DNA of 64,000 bases, from contig NC_008278.1 of assembly GCF_000058485.1 (NCBI RefSeq), positions 6,008,962 through 6,072,961 of the forward strand. Direction: 5' to 3'. The position numbers were made by a program, and so were the translations under genes. Source of the stretch: Frankia alni ACN14a (GTDB lineage Bacteria > Actinomycetota > Actinomycetes > Frankiales > Frankiaceae). Positions 17,631 through 26,312 of this stretch are shown piece after piece. Position 1 is the stretch's first letter. Each line of letters starts with the position of its first letter. Under the pieces are notes generated by a model. That model saw only the letters and a list, made by a program, of their open reading frames with translations, did no database searches and had not been told where the DNA came from.

Positions 17631-17956
17631 GGAAGTACGGCCGGGACGTTTCGATGGGTCGGGATCCCCGGCGCGTCACCCTGGCGGGGGCGTGGAACCC
17701 GGCCTTCGCCACCGGCAGCGGGAAGCGTGGCAGGACAGCCCATTCGTGCCCGGCTCGCTTGTCCTCGGTCACGGTCTGGCTGGCGCGAACTCTCGGACGA
17801 TCGGGCCGATCGACGCCTTCGCGGTCCGCTCACCTGCTGTGAAGCTCCATCTCGGGGTTTCATCGTCCGAGAAAGGGGCGCTGCGCCACCTGTCTGGCCA
17901 GGCTGGGTGGCCTGCGCCACGACGCGGCACGGCATTTCAGCAAAGATGATGGGCGG
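17631..17956. other. No gene recognised between leader 2 and the HTH gene
   Basis: Short frames occur here on both strands (for example 17552-17842 and 17629-17949), but none has a family signature, a good ribosome-binding site or a plausible composition. The stretch may be decayed sequence. Confidence 0.5.
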
Positions 17957-18196
17957 ATGGACCCAGACCCCCTGATGACCGTCCTCCAGGTGGCTGATCA
18001 CCTCAGGATCACTCCGTCATCCTGGCGGGCCAATGTGGCGAGCGGCGACGCCCCAGCCGCCGACGACCCCGACACCGATCGACCGGCGAATCGTCGCAGG
18101 CCGCGCTGGCGACGCTCGACGATCGAGGAGTGGAACCGGACTCGACGTCGAGGGGGGCGCCCGCACCCGGACACCCCGCCGGTCGATCCCGCCTGA
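17957..18196 (+). CDS. Small excisionase/AlpA-like helix-turn-helix protein
   Basis: The 79-residue product has LMTVLQVADHLRITPSSWRA at residues 6-25, a winged helix-turn-helix start of the kind found in phage excisionases and AlpA regulators. WRRSTIEEWNRTRR near residues 50-63 is the usual wing and final helix. The C-terminus is basic and proline-rich. It lies between CRISPR remnants 2 and 3 with no integrase beside it. It may be a relic of an integrated element that moved the arrays. The start has only a weak GGGCGG upstream. Confidence 0.5.
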   Translation: MDPDPLMTVLQVADHLRITPSSWRANVASGDAPAADDPDTDRPANRRRPRWRRSTIEEWNRTRRRGGRPHPDTPPVDPA

Positions 18197-18475
18197 CGAC
18201 CTTGCCCGAGGCCGGTCTGATGCGGTCCGATGCCGGCTCGGCACCGCTTCGACACGTGTCCGGGGAACACGCTCGAGTGGCAGGTCTCCTCGTCCAGCCA
18301 GGGACGCAGCACCCGGCATGACTGCGTGGTCGGCGGGGCCAGGTAGCCGGTGATGCAAAGAAAGTATGGTGCTCGGGAGTGGTCAGCCCGACCTCCTGGT
18401 GCAGGCCGAGTTGCAGCGCACGGCCGTGGGCCCAGCCGGTCCGCACGTCCGGCTCGCCGATGCCCAGGCGGCTGG
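18197..18475. other. No gene recognised before array 3
   Basis: This roughly 280-bp stretch has only short overlapping frames without family signatures. Nothing repeat-like from the CRISPR unit is visible until 18476. Confidence 0.5.
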
Positions 18476-18638
18476 CGTGCGATCTCTCCAGGGATGATCA
18501 GCGACGCGACGGCTTCGACCGCTACCTGATCCAGGGTCACGCGTTGCGATCCCTCCAGGGATGATCAGCGACCACCACACCCACCGGCCAGATCGGCCGC
18601 CAGCTCCTGTTGCGATCCCTCCAGGGATGATCAGCGAC
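18476..18638 (-). CRISPR. CRISPR array 3, three repeats
   Basis: On the minus strand, repeats lie at 18609-18638 and 18543-18572 (both exact) and 18476-18505 (leader-distal, changed in its end). Spacers are 36 bp (18573-18608) and 37 bp (18506-18542). Two intact repeats and an intact leader make this the least decayed of the left arrays. Confidence 0.92.
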
Positions 18639-18740
18639 CCCATAGTAAAGGTGCAGGTTAGGGACGGCGTATGGCGGGAGTGAAAGAGTGATCTTGCAGT
18701 GGTCCGGCGGTGATGCAACTGTGCAGGTCAGGGGCATGAT
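18639..18740 (-). promoter_or_regulatory. CRISPR leader copy 3
   Basis: It abuts array 3 and shares AAAGGTGCAGGT, GTGATCTTGCAG, GGTCCGGCGGTGATGCAACTG and GTGCAGGTCAGGGGCATGA (block ends) with the other leaders; the GGTCCGGCGGTGATG block is closest to the leader after cas2. Confidence 0.85.
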
Positions 18741-19213
18741 CCCGGATCAAGTTACTGGGGAGACTCTCGGGGCTGAATTGGGAGTTCCGCTGCCTCGGGC
18801 TGATCCGTTGGGCGTCGAGCACCCCACGGCGAGCGCGAGTCTGCATCGAGAAGTACAGCAGCCCGGACTCGCTCTGGCGTCCAAGGGCTCGCCAGCGCTC
18901 TGCTGGTAGAGCAGCCGGCGCACACCTCGGAGCCGTGCGCGGTCCATGGGACGCGGTCGAGCCGAGGGCGGGAAGCCGGCCTGTCAATCTCTTCTCTCCA
19001 GCAAAGAGATCGAGATACGCGCTGGTCAGGCTAGACGTCAGACTGCGTTTCGGAGTGACAACCGGATCGTTGGCGGGTAGCCCGGGTGGTGAATCCCGGC
19101 ACCTTGCATCGCCGCGGTGACCCCCACAGACAGAGGGTAGCTGCGGCTGTGCGAGACTACCCGGCTGTGCGGATGACAGCGCAGCCGCTGCAATCGGACT
19201 GAACGGTCCGTGC
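18741..19213. other. Non-coding stretch upstream of cas6
   Basis: This roughly 470-bp stretch shows no recognised gene. It contains an A/T-richer patch near 18990-19020 (CTCTTCTCTCCAGCAAAGAGA, an imperfect dyad of TCTCTT/AAGAGA type), and it probably holds the cas operon promoter. Confidence 0.45.
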
Positions 19214-19918
19214 ATGAACGGGGGAGGCGTGAGATTTAGGGTCGATCTCGCAGCCGACAGGTCGTCGTTGCAATGGGGTGACGTTTTCACACCCGCACGG
19301 GCCTTGGCGTACGACCTGATCCGCGGTCAGGATCCGGAGCTGGCCGAGGAGCTGCACGAGCGCGGCTATGCAGGCTCGCCGTTGCGTCCGCTCGGCATCT
19401 CGGCGCCACAGTTCCGTGGAGCGCCCAAGAGTCGCGGCGTCTACGCCACCTCAGCGGACGGTTCACTCTGGCTTGGTTCGCCGGTGCCCCGCGTCGCCTC
19501 AGCGCTGCTGGCCGGAATAGCCGGCCGGCAGACGCTCCGTTGGGCGTCGCTGCGGCTCACCCTCCGCGGGGTTCAGCTTGAGCCGACCCCTGACCATCAG
19601 GCGGGCGAGGCGGTGTTCTCGACGCGCACGCCGGTTCTCCTCAAGTGGGAGGACCGTTACATTCATCCAGACCATCCGCATTTCGCCGAACGGCTCAGCC
19701 ATAATCTGCGGCACAAGGCCGACCTGCTTGGCCTCCCCGCCGACAACGACGTCGACGTTCTTTCCGCCGGCCCGCCCCGTAAATTCCTCGTGCAACGCGC
19801 GCCGCGGCACGGCAGCACGGCCGAGGTCCACATCCGAGCGAATCCCGCCCTCCTCGATGCGGTCTACGACTGGGGCCTCGGGCTCGGCACCAATCAGGGC
19901 TTCGGATGGATCCGGTAG
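19214..19918 (+). CDS. cas6: CRISPR endoribonuclease Cas6
   Basis: Cas6 cuts the repeat of the pre-crRNA. The 234-residue product begins VRFRVDLAADRSSL after a short leader and ends with GLGLGTNQGFGWI, the glycine-rich loop that defines the family's C-terminus. A candidate catalytic histidine lies in the N-terminal ferredoxin-like half or near residues 45-50 (EELHERG). The repeat has a 5-bp stem (ATCCC/GGGAT, loop TGGA), so cutting after the stem would leave an 8-base ATCGCAAC tag. It heads the cas operon, with its stop two bases before the cas8 start. GTG at 19229 is an alternative start. Confidence 0.88.
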   Translation: MNGGGVRFRVDLAADRSSLQWGDVFTPARALAYDLIRGQDPELAEELHERGYAGSPLRPLGISAPQFRGAPKSRGVYATSADGSLWLGSPVPRVASALLAGIAGRQTLRWASLRLTLRGVQLEPTPDHQAGEAVFSTRTPVLLKWEDRYIHPDHPHFAERLSHNLRHKADLLGLPADNDVDVLSAGPPRKFLVQRAPRHGSTAEVHIRANPALLDAVYDWGLGLGTNQGFGWIR

Positions 19919-19919
19919 T

Positions 19920-21377
19920 GTGGCCGCCGCCAGAGTCTCCGCCAGCCGGGTCAATGAGCACCTGTTCCTGACGGAACATCCGCTGCAACGATCCGGGGCG
20001 CGTTCCATCACCCTTCTCGCTGAGCGGGAGGACGTCGACCAGGTCACCTCGGCGGATTTGGATCGTGTCGCCAAGCACGTCGTCTCGGACGTCGTCGACG
20101 CGGCTGTCGCAGACAAGACGGGCGCGGCGTACGACTGGTGGAAGATTCTCTTCGCGATGTACCCGAACGCGAAACCCACTCATGCGAAACGCAGGCGCGA
20201 CCGGGATGAGCTCACCGCGGAGGTGGCCCGTTATTTCGCCCCGGATGTCGCTGCCTCGGAAACGGCCGGCTCGGAGGCGGCTGGCGGCGAAGTCCGGCCG
20301 TGTGCGTTCTGCGGCGGGGCGACGACCGTGCTGTGGGCGAAGTCGACGCTGCCGATGTTCGACACGACGAAGGCGCTGAACACGCTGCCGCCGCGGCTCG
20401 CCGGCTGGCCAGTGTGCCGGCCGTGCCGGCTGGCCCTGTGGGCGATGCCCTACGGCGCCTCGGTCACGCTCGGCTCCGCGACCGTGCTGACCTGCGAGAA
20501 CGCCGAGATCGAGCGACGGTTCACCGAGGCGAACCTGGCACGGTCCGCCCGCATCCGGCAGACCGGCTTCAGCTCGCTGGCGGCCAACGCGTCGCCGGAA
20601 AGCGTGGTTCTGCTCGCCCTGGAACAGTATGCGGTCGTCAGGCCCGTCGCCGCCACCCTGTGGAGTTTCAAGAACGATAATCAGGAGCCCTGGCTGCGGG
20701 TCAGCGAGACCCGCATCGCGGTCGTGACCTTCCTGCGGGCACTGGGCGGCGACGGCGAGGCCAAAAAGGGATGGTGGGTCCTACGGCGCCGCCTCACTCG
20801 CCGCGGACCGGACGGAAAAATTAGCCAGCACGGTCGCGACCTACTCGCCCGCGCATTGTTCGCCTCGACGAACAGCCGTTCCGACCGCATCCTGAGCCAT
20901 CTGTCCGAGCAGGCCGGTGACCTCTCGAAGATTTCCGGATCGACGATTCGCGCCTGGCGGGCCCTGCACGCGCTCTATCTGAAGGAGATGCACGGCGTGG
21001 ACACAGCCGATCTCAGACCGGTCACCACCCTGCTGACCGACTGGATCATGCAGGAGAAGAACCCGCGAGGCCGTTTCAACGAGTACTGCCGCGCGGCCAA
21101 CCGGAGTTATGTGTTGCAACGCCTACTGATGGAGGCGACCGCCCGGCTGTGGCTCGACGGCCGCAGACCCGCCGACATCACGAAAACCGCCCAGCCCCTG
21201 CTACACGGCCCGCAAGGATACCAGTGGCGCGGGCAGCTTTTCTTCGAGGTGTCGGCTGAGCTGGACCGCCGTGGCGCCGCGATCGGCAAGAAGAGCGACG
21301 ACGAGGCAGACGCAATCGAACCCGACGGTCCCCTGTTCGGGACGGACCCGGCGGACCCGGACGACGAAGGGGCGTAG
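19920..21377 (+). CDS. cas8b1: Cascade large subunit Cas8b1 (Cst1-like)
   Basis: The 485-residue product is the large subunit of the type I-B effector. It carries a zinc-ribbon-like pair of motifs, CAFCGG near residue 127 and CRPCRL near 167, as in Cas8b1/Cst1. Its position between cas6 and cas7 is the standard Tneap-type I-B order. The family recognises the PAM and recruits Cas3. GTG at 19920 follows the cas6 stop at once; the open frame extends upstream within cas6 in another frame and is not real there. The C-terminus is acidic. Large Cascade subunits diverge strongly, so the exact subtype name rests partly on neighbours. Confidence 0.8.
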   Translation: MAAARVSASRVNEHLFLTEHPLQRSGARSITLLAEREDVDQVTSADLDRVAKHVVSDVVDAAVADKTGAAYDWWKILFAMYPNAKPTHAKRRRDRDELTAEVARYFAPDVAASETAGSEAAGGEVRPCAFCGGATTVLWAKSTLPMFDTTKALNTLPPRLAGWPVCRPCRLALWAMPYGASVTLGSATVLTCENAEIERRFTEANLARSARIRQTGFSSLAANASPESVVLLALEQYAVVRPVAATLWSFKNDNQEPWLRVSETRIAVVTFLRALGGDGEAKKGWWVLRRRLTRRGPDGKISQHGRDLLARALFASTNSRSDRILSHLSEQAGDLSKISGSTIRAWRALHALYLKEMHGVDTADLRPVTTLLTDWIMQEKNPRGRFNEYCRAANRSYVLQRLLMEATARLWLDGRRPADITKTAQPLLHGPQGYQWRGQLFFEVSAELDRRGAAIGKKSDDEADAIEPDGPLFGTDPADPDDEGA

Positions 21378-21385
21378 GAAAAACA

Positions 21386-22447
21386 ATGACCTACCTGGCA
21401 GGAAAGCTCGTGCTCGCGATCGAGGCCGGCGCCCCGAACAACGGCCGCAGCGACGCCACGACCGCGCGGGTGAAGAAGGCAAGAATCCACGGCCGGGACT
21501 ATCCCTACGTCTCCGCCCAGGCATTCCGCCGCTGGCTGCGGGACACGATGACGGCCGCCGGTTCGGTGCCGTCGCCGACCCAGCGAGTCGGCAAGGCCCA
21601 GCAGAAGGCGCAGAAGGCGACCACCGCCGCCAATCCCATCGAGTTCGCCGACGACGACCTGTTCGGCTATCTGAAGGCGACGTCGAAGTCGGACGACGAG
21701 TCCACCACGGTGCGCGACACCGCTTTCATGGTCGGCACGTTCCTGTCGGTGGAGCCGGTCCGCCTCACCGAGGACTTCGGCGTGATGTCGCGGAACATTC
21801 CCGAACCGGTCCTGCACGCGCACGAATTCTACACCGCCGACCTGGCCGCCCCCTTTCTGCTCGACATTCCACGGGTCGGCACGTTCACCCTGCCGGACCG
21901 CACCGGCGCCGGCCGGCCGAACTACCTGACCGAAAAGGAGGCGCTGAGCCTCGCCGCCGCCGCGCAGGCCGGGGCGACGAGCACCCGGTTCCGCGGTCAC
22001 GGCGCGGTCCGGCTCCCGCTGGCGGAGCGTCGCAGGCGGGTCGCGCTGCTGCTGGAGGCACTCGCCGAGCTCGCCGGCGGGGCAAAGAAGGCGCTGCACT
22101 ACGGCGACCGGCTGCCGGCGCTGTTCGCCCTGGTCCCGATGGCCGGCGGGGTGAACCCGCTCGGGTTCGTCATCGACGGCAGCGAGGACGGCACGGGCCT
22201 GCAGGTCCGCGGCGACGTGCTGCGCCGCGAGCTGGCGGCCTGGGACGGCGAGTGGGAGGCGCCGGTGCGCGTCGGCTGGCGGCCGGGTTTCCGTGACACG
22301 CTGCGCAAGCAGTTCGAGGACGATCTCGCCGACGAGATCGACGCCGGGAAGGTCGTCGTCGGCCATCCCCGCACGGTGCTGCTCGACCTGGCCGGACGCA
22401 TCCGCGGCGGCGAGCACGACACCTGGTTTGACGACCGGACCCGATGA
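21386..22447 (+). CDS. cas7: Cascade backbone protein Cas7 (Cst2/DevR family)
   Basis: The 353-residue product follows the Cas7/DevR pattern: LAGKLVLAIEAGAPNNG at the start (first RRM strand), YVSAQAFRRWLRDTM, a lysine-rich insertion, VGTFLSVEPVRLTEDFG, and RFRGHGAVRLPL. These proteins form the helical filament along the crRNA. AGGA lies six bases before ATG. The stop precedes the Cas5-Cas3 start by 10 bp. A 40-residue basic segment (THR/KAQQKAQKA type) around residues 60-80 could be the thumb loop. Confidence 0.88.
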   Translation: MTYLAGKLVLAIEAGAPNNGRSDATTARVKKARIHGRDYPYVSAQAFRRWLRDTMTAAGSVPSPTQRVGKAQQKAQKATTAANPIEFADDDLFGYLKATSKSDDESTTVRDTAFMVGTFLSVEPVRLTEDFGVMSRNIPEPVLHAHEFYTADLAAPFLLDIPRVGTFTLPDRTGAGRPNYLTEKEALSLAAAAQAGATSTRFRGHGAVRLPLAERRRRVALLLEALAELAGGAKKALHYGDRLPALFALVPMAGGVNPLGFVIDGSEDGTGLQVRGDVLRRELAAWDGEWEAPVRVGWRPGFRDTLRKQFEDDLADEIDAGKVVVGHPRTVLLDLAGRIRGGEHDTWFDDRTR

Positions 22448-22457
22448 GACCCCGCGG

Positions 22458-25400
22458 ATGCAGGCCCTCCGTGCACGGTCGGCCCAGCAGGTGGACGGCG
22501 TGCCGGTGAGCGCCGCGGCCGGCTGGCGGCAGCCGTCAGAGGCCGTCGAAGCGCTGCGAGTGGAACTCGCCGTGCCGATCGCGTCGTTTCGCGACCCGAT
22601 GTTTCCCGGGGTGTCCCGCTGCCTGCCGGTTCCGCCGCCGTCCACCGTGCGCGGCATGCTCGCCGCGGCGACCGGACGGCCGAGTGAGACCGTCCCGCTC
22701 GGCCTCGCGGCGAGCGCCACGGCCAACGGCGTCGACCTGGAGACGTACCACCCGATCGCCGCCGACGGCTCCAACCCGGCCAGCGGCGGCCGGGTCGCCC
22801 CCGGCAAGGGCGGGATGACCATTCGTGAACGGCCGTTCCTCGCCGGCGTCCGGGTCACGCTGTGGATCCCCGGCGCGGCCGGCCGTCGAATCGAGGCGGC
22901 GCTGCGCCGGCCGGTGTGGGGGCTGCGACTCGGCCGCTCCCAGGACCTCGTGCACCTGGTCGGCGCGCCCCGCTGGACGGTGCTGCATCCGGCGGAGCGG
23001 GCCATGGTCGGCCACGCCGTCGCGCCCCCCGACGGGCATGCGGCGCCGCAGGCGGTGTCACTGCGGCTGGCCGTCGCCGTCAGCGCCGACCGGCTGAGCA
23101 CCGACTACCGCTCGTTCCTCTGGTGCGCCGACGCCGCCGGAACGCACGCCGTGCACGGCGCCTACCTCGACGGTCTCGACGGCCAGGCGGTCTGGCTGCT
23201 TGACGGTGACGCCGATGGTGACGCCGACGGTGACGCGGCCGCCGGCTCGGCCGCCGACGCAAGCGAACTCGACACGATCCTGGCCAAGTCGGCGGACCGG
23301 TCGGTCGACGACGAACCCGAACGGCTCACCGCGCACGCGCAGGCGGTGCGGGACGCGGCCCGTTCGATCGCCGCACGGATCGGACCGGCCGGTCCGATCG
23401 CCGACGAGCCGCGCTTTTGGGCATGGGTCGAGCAGGCCGCACTGCTCCATGACGCGGGCAAGGTCGCGGAGGGCTTCCAGCGGCAGATCCATCCCGGCGG
23501 CAGGCCGTGGAGCGAGCGGCACGAGGTGCTGTCCCTCGCCTATGTCGACCTGTTCCATCCGGAACCGCCAGCCGAGGCCGAGACGGCGACCGACGCCGGG
23601 GCGGCGACCGACCGGCTGATGACCGCGACCGGCGTCCTGTTCCATCATCGATCGCTGACGACAAGCGGCCTCGGCGGGAAAGAGCCGCTGGTGAGCCGGT
23701 ACTTCGAGGACGCGGACTGGGCCCGGTACTTCTGGCGCGGCACCCCCGACGACATCAGGGACGGCAAGCCGCGCCTGCAGATCCCGCGGCGACGCCACGC
23801 CGAGCTGCTCGCCTGGTTCGCCGACCGGCTCGACCTCGCCCCGGACCCGGCGGAGGGCCGCAGGCTGTGGGAGCGTGCCCGCGCGCTGTTCCTCGCCACC
23901 CGCGACCACTGGATCGACCCGGTTACCGACCGGGAGGGGCTGCTGGCCGTGCTCCTCCAGGGCGCGGTGACGCTCGCCGACCATGCCGGTTCGGCGCACG
24001 TCCCGCTCCAGACGCACATGCCGCTGCCCCGCCGCTATCTCGACCGGATTCCGGCACCGTACGACCATCAGCGGGCCGCGGCGGCCGTCGAGGGGCACCT
24101 GATCCTGCTGGCCCCGACGGGCAGCGGCAAGACCGAGGCCGGCCTGGCCTGGGCGTCCGCCCGGCTCGACGGGATGCCAGACCAGCCGCGGCTGGTCTGG
24201 ATGCTGCCCTACCGAGCCTCGATCGACGCCGCCGCCGACCGCTTTCGCGACGACCTCGTCCCGCCGCCCAACCACAACCTGCCACCCGTGCACGGCGAGC
24301 CACCGCCCGGCCCGGGTGAGCCGGATAGGCCGGACACGCCGGACAGGCCGGATATCGGCATTCTGCATGCGACGGCTGCGCGGACGCTGCTGGAGCGGGC
24401 GGTCGCCGAGGACTGCGCACCCCCGGCGGAGGCGGCGCTCAAAGCGCGGGCGCGAGTCGGGGCGATGCGCCTGTTCGCCCAGCGGGTGCGGGTCGCGACG
24501 CCGCACCAGCTCCTGCGGGCCGCGATCGCCGGGCCCCGCTACTCGTCCGTCCTGCTCGAACAGGCCAACTGCCTGATGGTCCTCGACGAGCTGCACGCCT
24601 ACGACCCGGTGACCTTCGGGCGGATCTGCGCGGCGATGCGGCTGTGGTCGCAGCTCGGCAGCCAGGTCGCGGTGCTGTCCGCGACCCTTTCCATGCCCAT
24701 GATCGAACTCGTTCAGGACAGCCTGGGCGGGACGGTCGAGGTGGTGCACGCCGCGCCGGGCACTGCTCCGGACCGGCATCGGCTTGTCCTCGCCGACGCG
24801 CCGATCACCGCCCCGGCCAGCCTCGACGCCGTCCGCCGCTGGCTGGCCGAGGGGCGTTCCGTCCTCGTCGTCGCCAACACCGTCCGCACCGCGCAGCAGC
24901 TCTACGCCGACCTCGCGCCCGCCGCCCGCGCCGCCGCGCCCGACGTCGACGGCCGGGATGCGGATGCGGATGCGGCGATCCTGCTGCACTCACGGTTCAG
25001 GGCACGGGACCGAGCGGCGATCGAACGGCGCATCCTCGCCCGTCACCCCGAACGGCAGCCAGGCGATCCGGCCCGACGGTCCGGCGGGCTCGTCGTCTCC
25101 ACGCAGGCGTTGGAGGTCTCGCTGTGCCTCGACTTCGACCGGGGGGCCAGCGAGCTGGCGCCGATCGAGGCTGTCGCGCAGCGGGCCGGCCGGGTGAACC
25201 GGCGCGGCCGGCATCCCGACGGCCCGGTCGAGTTCCGCGTCCACCCGGTCGAGAAGCACCTGCCTTACGAGGAGGAGGCGCTGGCCGCGGCCTGGTCGGC
25301 GCTGCGCTCCACCGCCGACACCGATCCGACGATCTCCGAGCAGACGGTCACGGCCTGGCTGGACCACGTCTACGCGACCGACTGGGGTCGGCGTTGGGCG

Positions 25401-25799
25401 GCGACCGCCCGCCAGCACCGCGACGCGTTCTCCACGAGCTTCCTGACCTTCCAACGCCCGTTCGACGACCGTTCGGAGTTCGCCCGGGGCCTCGCCGAGC
25501 AGTTCGACACCGTCCACGTCCTGCATCGCGACGACCTCCCCGAATACCGCGAGCTGGCCGACCGTGACCGCGGTGGCCCGCTGCTCGCCGAGGGGCTGCT
25601 CATCCCGATCGGCTTTCACCAGTACCTGCGGTTGGCGAAGGCGGGCCGCGCCGAGGTCCATCGCGGTCTCCGGCTGGCCACGGTCGACGCGCCGTATTCC
25701 GCGGAGACCGGCCTCGATCTGTCCGTTCTCGACGACGAGAACGCCCGGTTCGATGACCGTTCGGGGCATCGACCGGCCGACCTGGACACGATCCTGTGA
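22458..25799 (+). CDS. Cas5-Cas3 fusion protein
   Basis: This single open frame encodes 1113 residues. Residues about 30-245 are Cas5 (VELAVPIASFRDP, PPPSTVRGMLAAATG, VWGLRLGRSQDLV), the cap that holds the crRNA 5' tag. An acidic linker of GDAD units (about 248-262) follows. Then comes Cas3: ELDTILAKSAD at the usual Cas3 N-terminus, HD-nuclease motif LLHDAGK near 331, GVLFHHRS, Walker A APTGSGKT near 553, DELHAY near 711, SATLS, and QRAGRVNRRGRH of motif VI. Cas3 unwinds and degrades target DNA. No in-frame ATG or GTG precedes the Cas3 part at a sensible place, so it cannot easily be made alone. Start ATG 22458; the next in-frame candidates are GTG codons within 100 bp. Confidence 0.9.
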   Translation: MQALRARSAQQVDGVPVSAAAGWRQPSEAVEALRVELAVPIASFRDPMFPGVSRCLPVPPPSTVRGMLAAATGRPSETVPLGLAASATANGVDLETYHPIAADGSNPASGGRVAPGKGGMTIRERPFLAGVRVTLWIPGAAGRRIEAALRRPVWGLRLGRSQDLVHLVGAPRWTVLHPAERAMVGHAVAPPDGHAAPQAVSLRLAVAVSADRLSTDYRSFLWCADAAGTHAVHGAYLDGLDGQAVWLLDGDADGDADGDAAAGSAADASELDTILAKSADRSVDDEPERLTAHAQAVRDAARSIAARIGPAGPIADEPRFWAWVEQAALLHDAGKVAEGFQRQIHPGGRPWSERHEVLSLAYVDLFHPEPPAEAETATDAGAATDRLMTATGVLFHHRSLTTSGLGGKEPLVSRYFEDADWARYFWRGTPDDIRDGKPRLQIPRRRHAELLAWFADRLDLAPDPAEGRRLWERARALFLATRDHWIDPVTDREGLLAVLLQGAVTLADHAGSAHVPLQTHMPLPRRYLDRIPAPYDHQRAAAAVEGHLILLAPTGSGKTEAGLAWASARLDGMPDQPRLVWMLPYRASIDAAADRFRDDLVPPPNHNLPPVHGEPPPGPGEPDRPDTPDRPDIGILHATAARTLLERAVAEDCAPPAEAALKARARVGAMRLFAQRVRVATPHQLLRAAIAGPRYSSVLLEQANCLMVLDELHAYDPVTFGRICAAMRLWSQLGSQVAVLSATLSMPMIELVQDSLGGTVEVVHAAPGTAPDRHRLVLADAPITAPASLDAVRRWLAEGRSVLVVANTVRTAQQLYADLAPAARAAAPDVDGRDADADAAILLHSRFRARDRAAIERRILARHPERQPGDPARRSGGLVVSTQALEVSLCLDFDRGASELAPIEAVAQRAGRVNRRGRHPDGPVEFRVHPVEKHLPYEEEALAAAWSALRSTADTDPTISEQTVTAWLDHVYATDWGRRWAATARQHRDAFSTSFLTFQRPFDDRSEFARGLAEQFDTVHVLHRDDLPEYRELADRDRGGPLLAEGLLIPIGFHQYLRLAKAGRAEVHRGLRLATVDAPYSAETGLDLSVLDDENARFDDRSGHRPADLDTIL
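23199..23239 (+). repeat. 12-bp repeats coding the Cas5-Cas3 linker
   Basis: GGTGACGCCGAT-type units occur about three times in a row and encode the GDADGDAD linker. Because the unit is a multiple of three, copy changes alter linker length but not the frame. Confidence 0.75.
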
Positions 25800-26311
25800 G
25801 CACCCCGTATGACCCGACTGACGCCGGCTCGCCTGTCGGCGGCGTACACATCAAGTATCTGCTGCACTGCCCGCGGCAGCTCTGGCTGTACATGCGGGGC
25901 TATCGGCCGGAGGGTTCCAGCGATCTCGTCTCGTTCGGCGAGATCGTCGACGAGACGACGTTCACCCGTCGCCGCGACGTCGACCTCGGCGAAGCGAAGA
26001 TCGACTGGGTGACGACGGGTGCGGTCGTCCACGAGACGAAGTCGTCGCGGGCTCCGAGCCCGGCGCACGAGGCCCAGGTCCGGCACTACTGCCTGCTGCT
26101 GGAACGGCGCGGGATCAATGTGCGCAGCGGAGTCGTCCACTATCCGCTGATCCGCCGCACCGTCACCGTCGCCTGGGACGACGACGCGCGCCGCAGCGCC
26201 CTCGAAACCGAGACGCAGGCCCGCGCAGTGATATCCGCGCCGGCTGTTCCGCCCCGGCTGGAGCGCCGCCGCTGCCGGGGCTGTTCGTATACCGACTACT
26301 GCTGGGGATGA
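25796..26311 (+). CDS. cas4: CRISPR adaptation exonuclease Cas4
   Basis: The 171-residue product has the RecB-type nuclease and Fe-S layout of Cas4: VHIKYLLHCPRQLWLY with the first cluster cysteine, DLVSFGEIVDE, the HETKSS motif holding catalytic Glu and Lys, the QVRHYCLLLE helix, and CRGCSYTDYC at the C-terminus with the other three cysteines. Cas4 trims prespacers and helps choose the PAM and orientation. GTG overlaps the Cas5-Cas3 stop as GTGA. It ends two bases before cas1. Confidence 0.93.
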   Translation: MSTPYDPTDAGSPVGGVHIKYLLHCPRQLWLYMRGYRPEGSSDLVSFGEIVDETTFTRRRDVDLGEAKIDWVTTGAVVHETKSSRAPSPAHEAQVRHYCLLLERRGINVRSGVVHYPLIRRTVTVAWDDDARRSALETETQARAVISAPAVPPRLERRRCRGCSYTDYCWG

Positions 26312-26312
26312 G

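Noticed and set aside
18741-19213. A second small cas gene or tracr-like RNA upstream of cas6
   Set aside because: No frame with Cas motifs and no anti-repeat complementary to the CRISPR repeat was seen.
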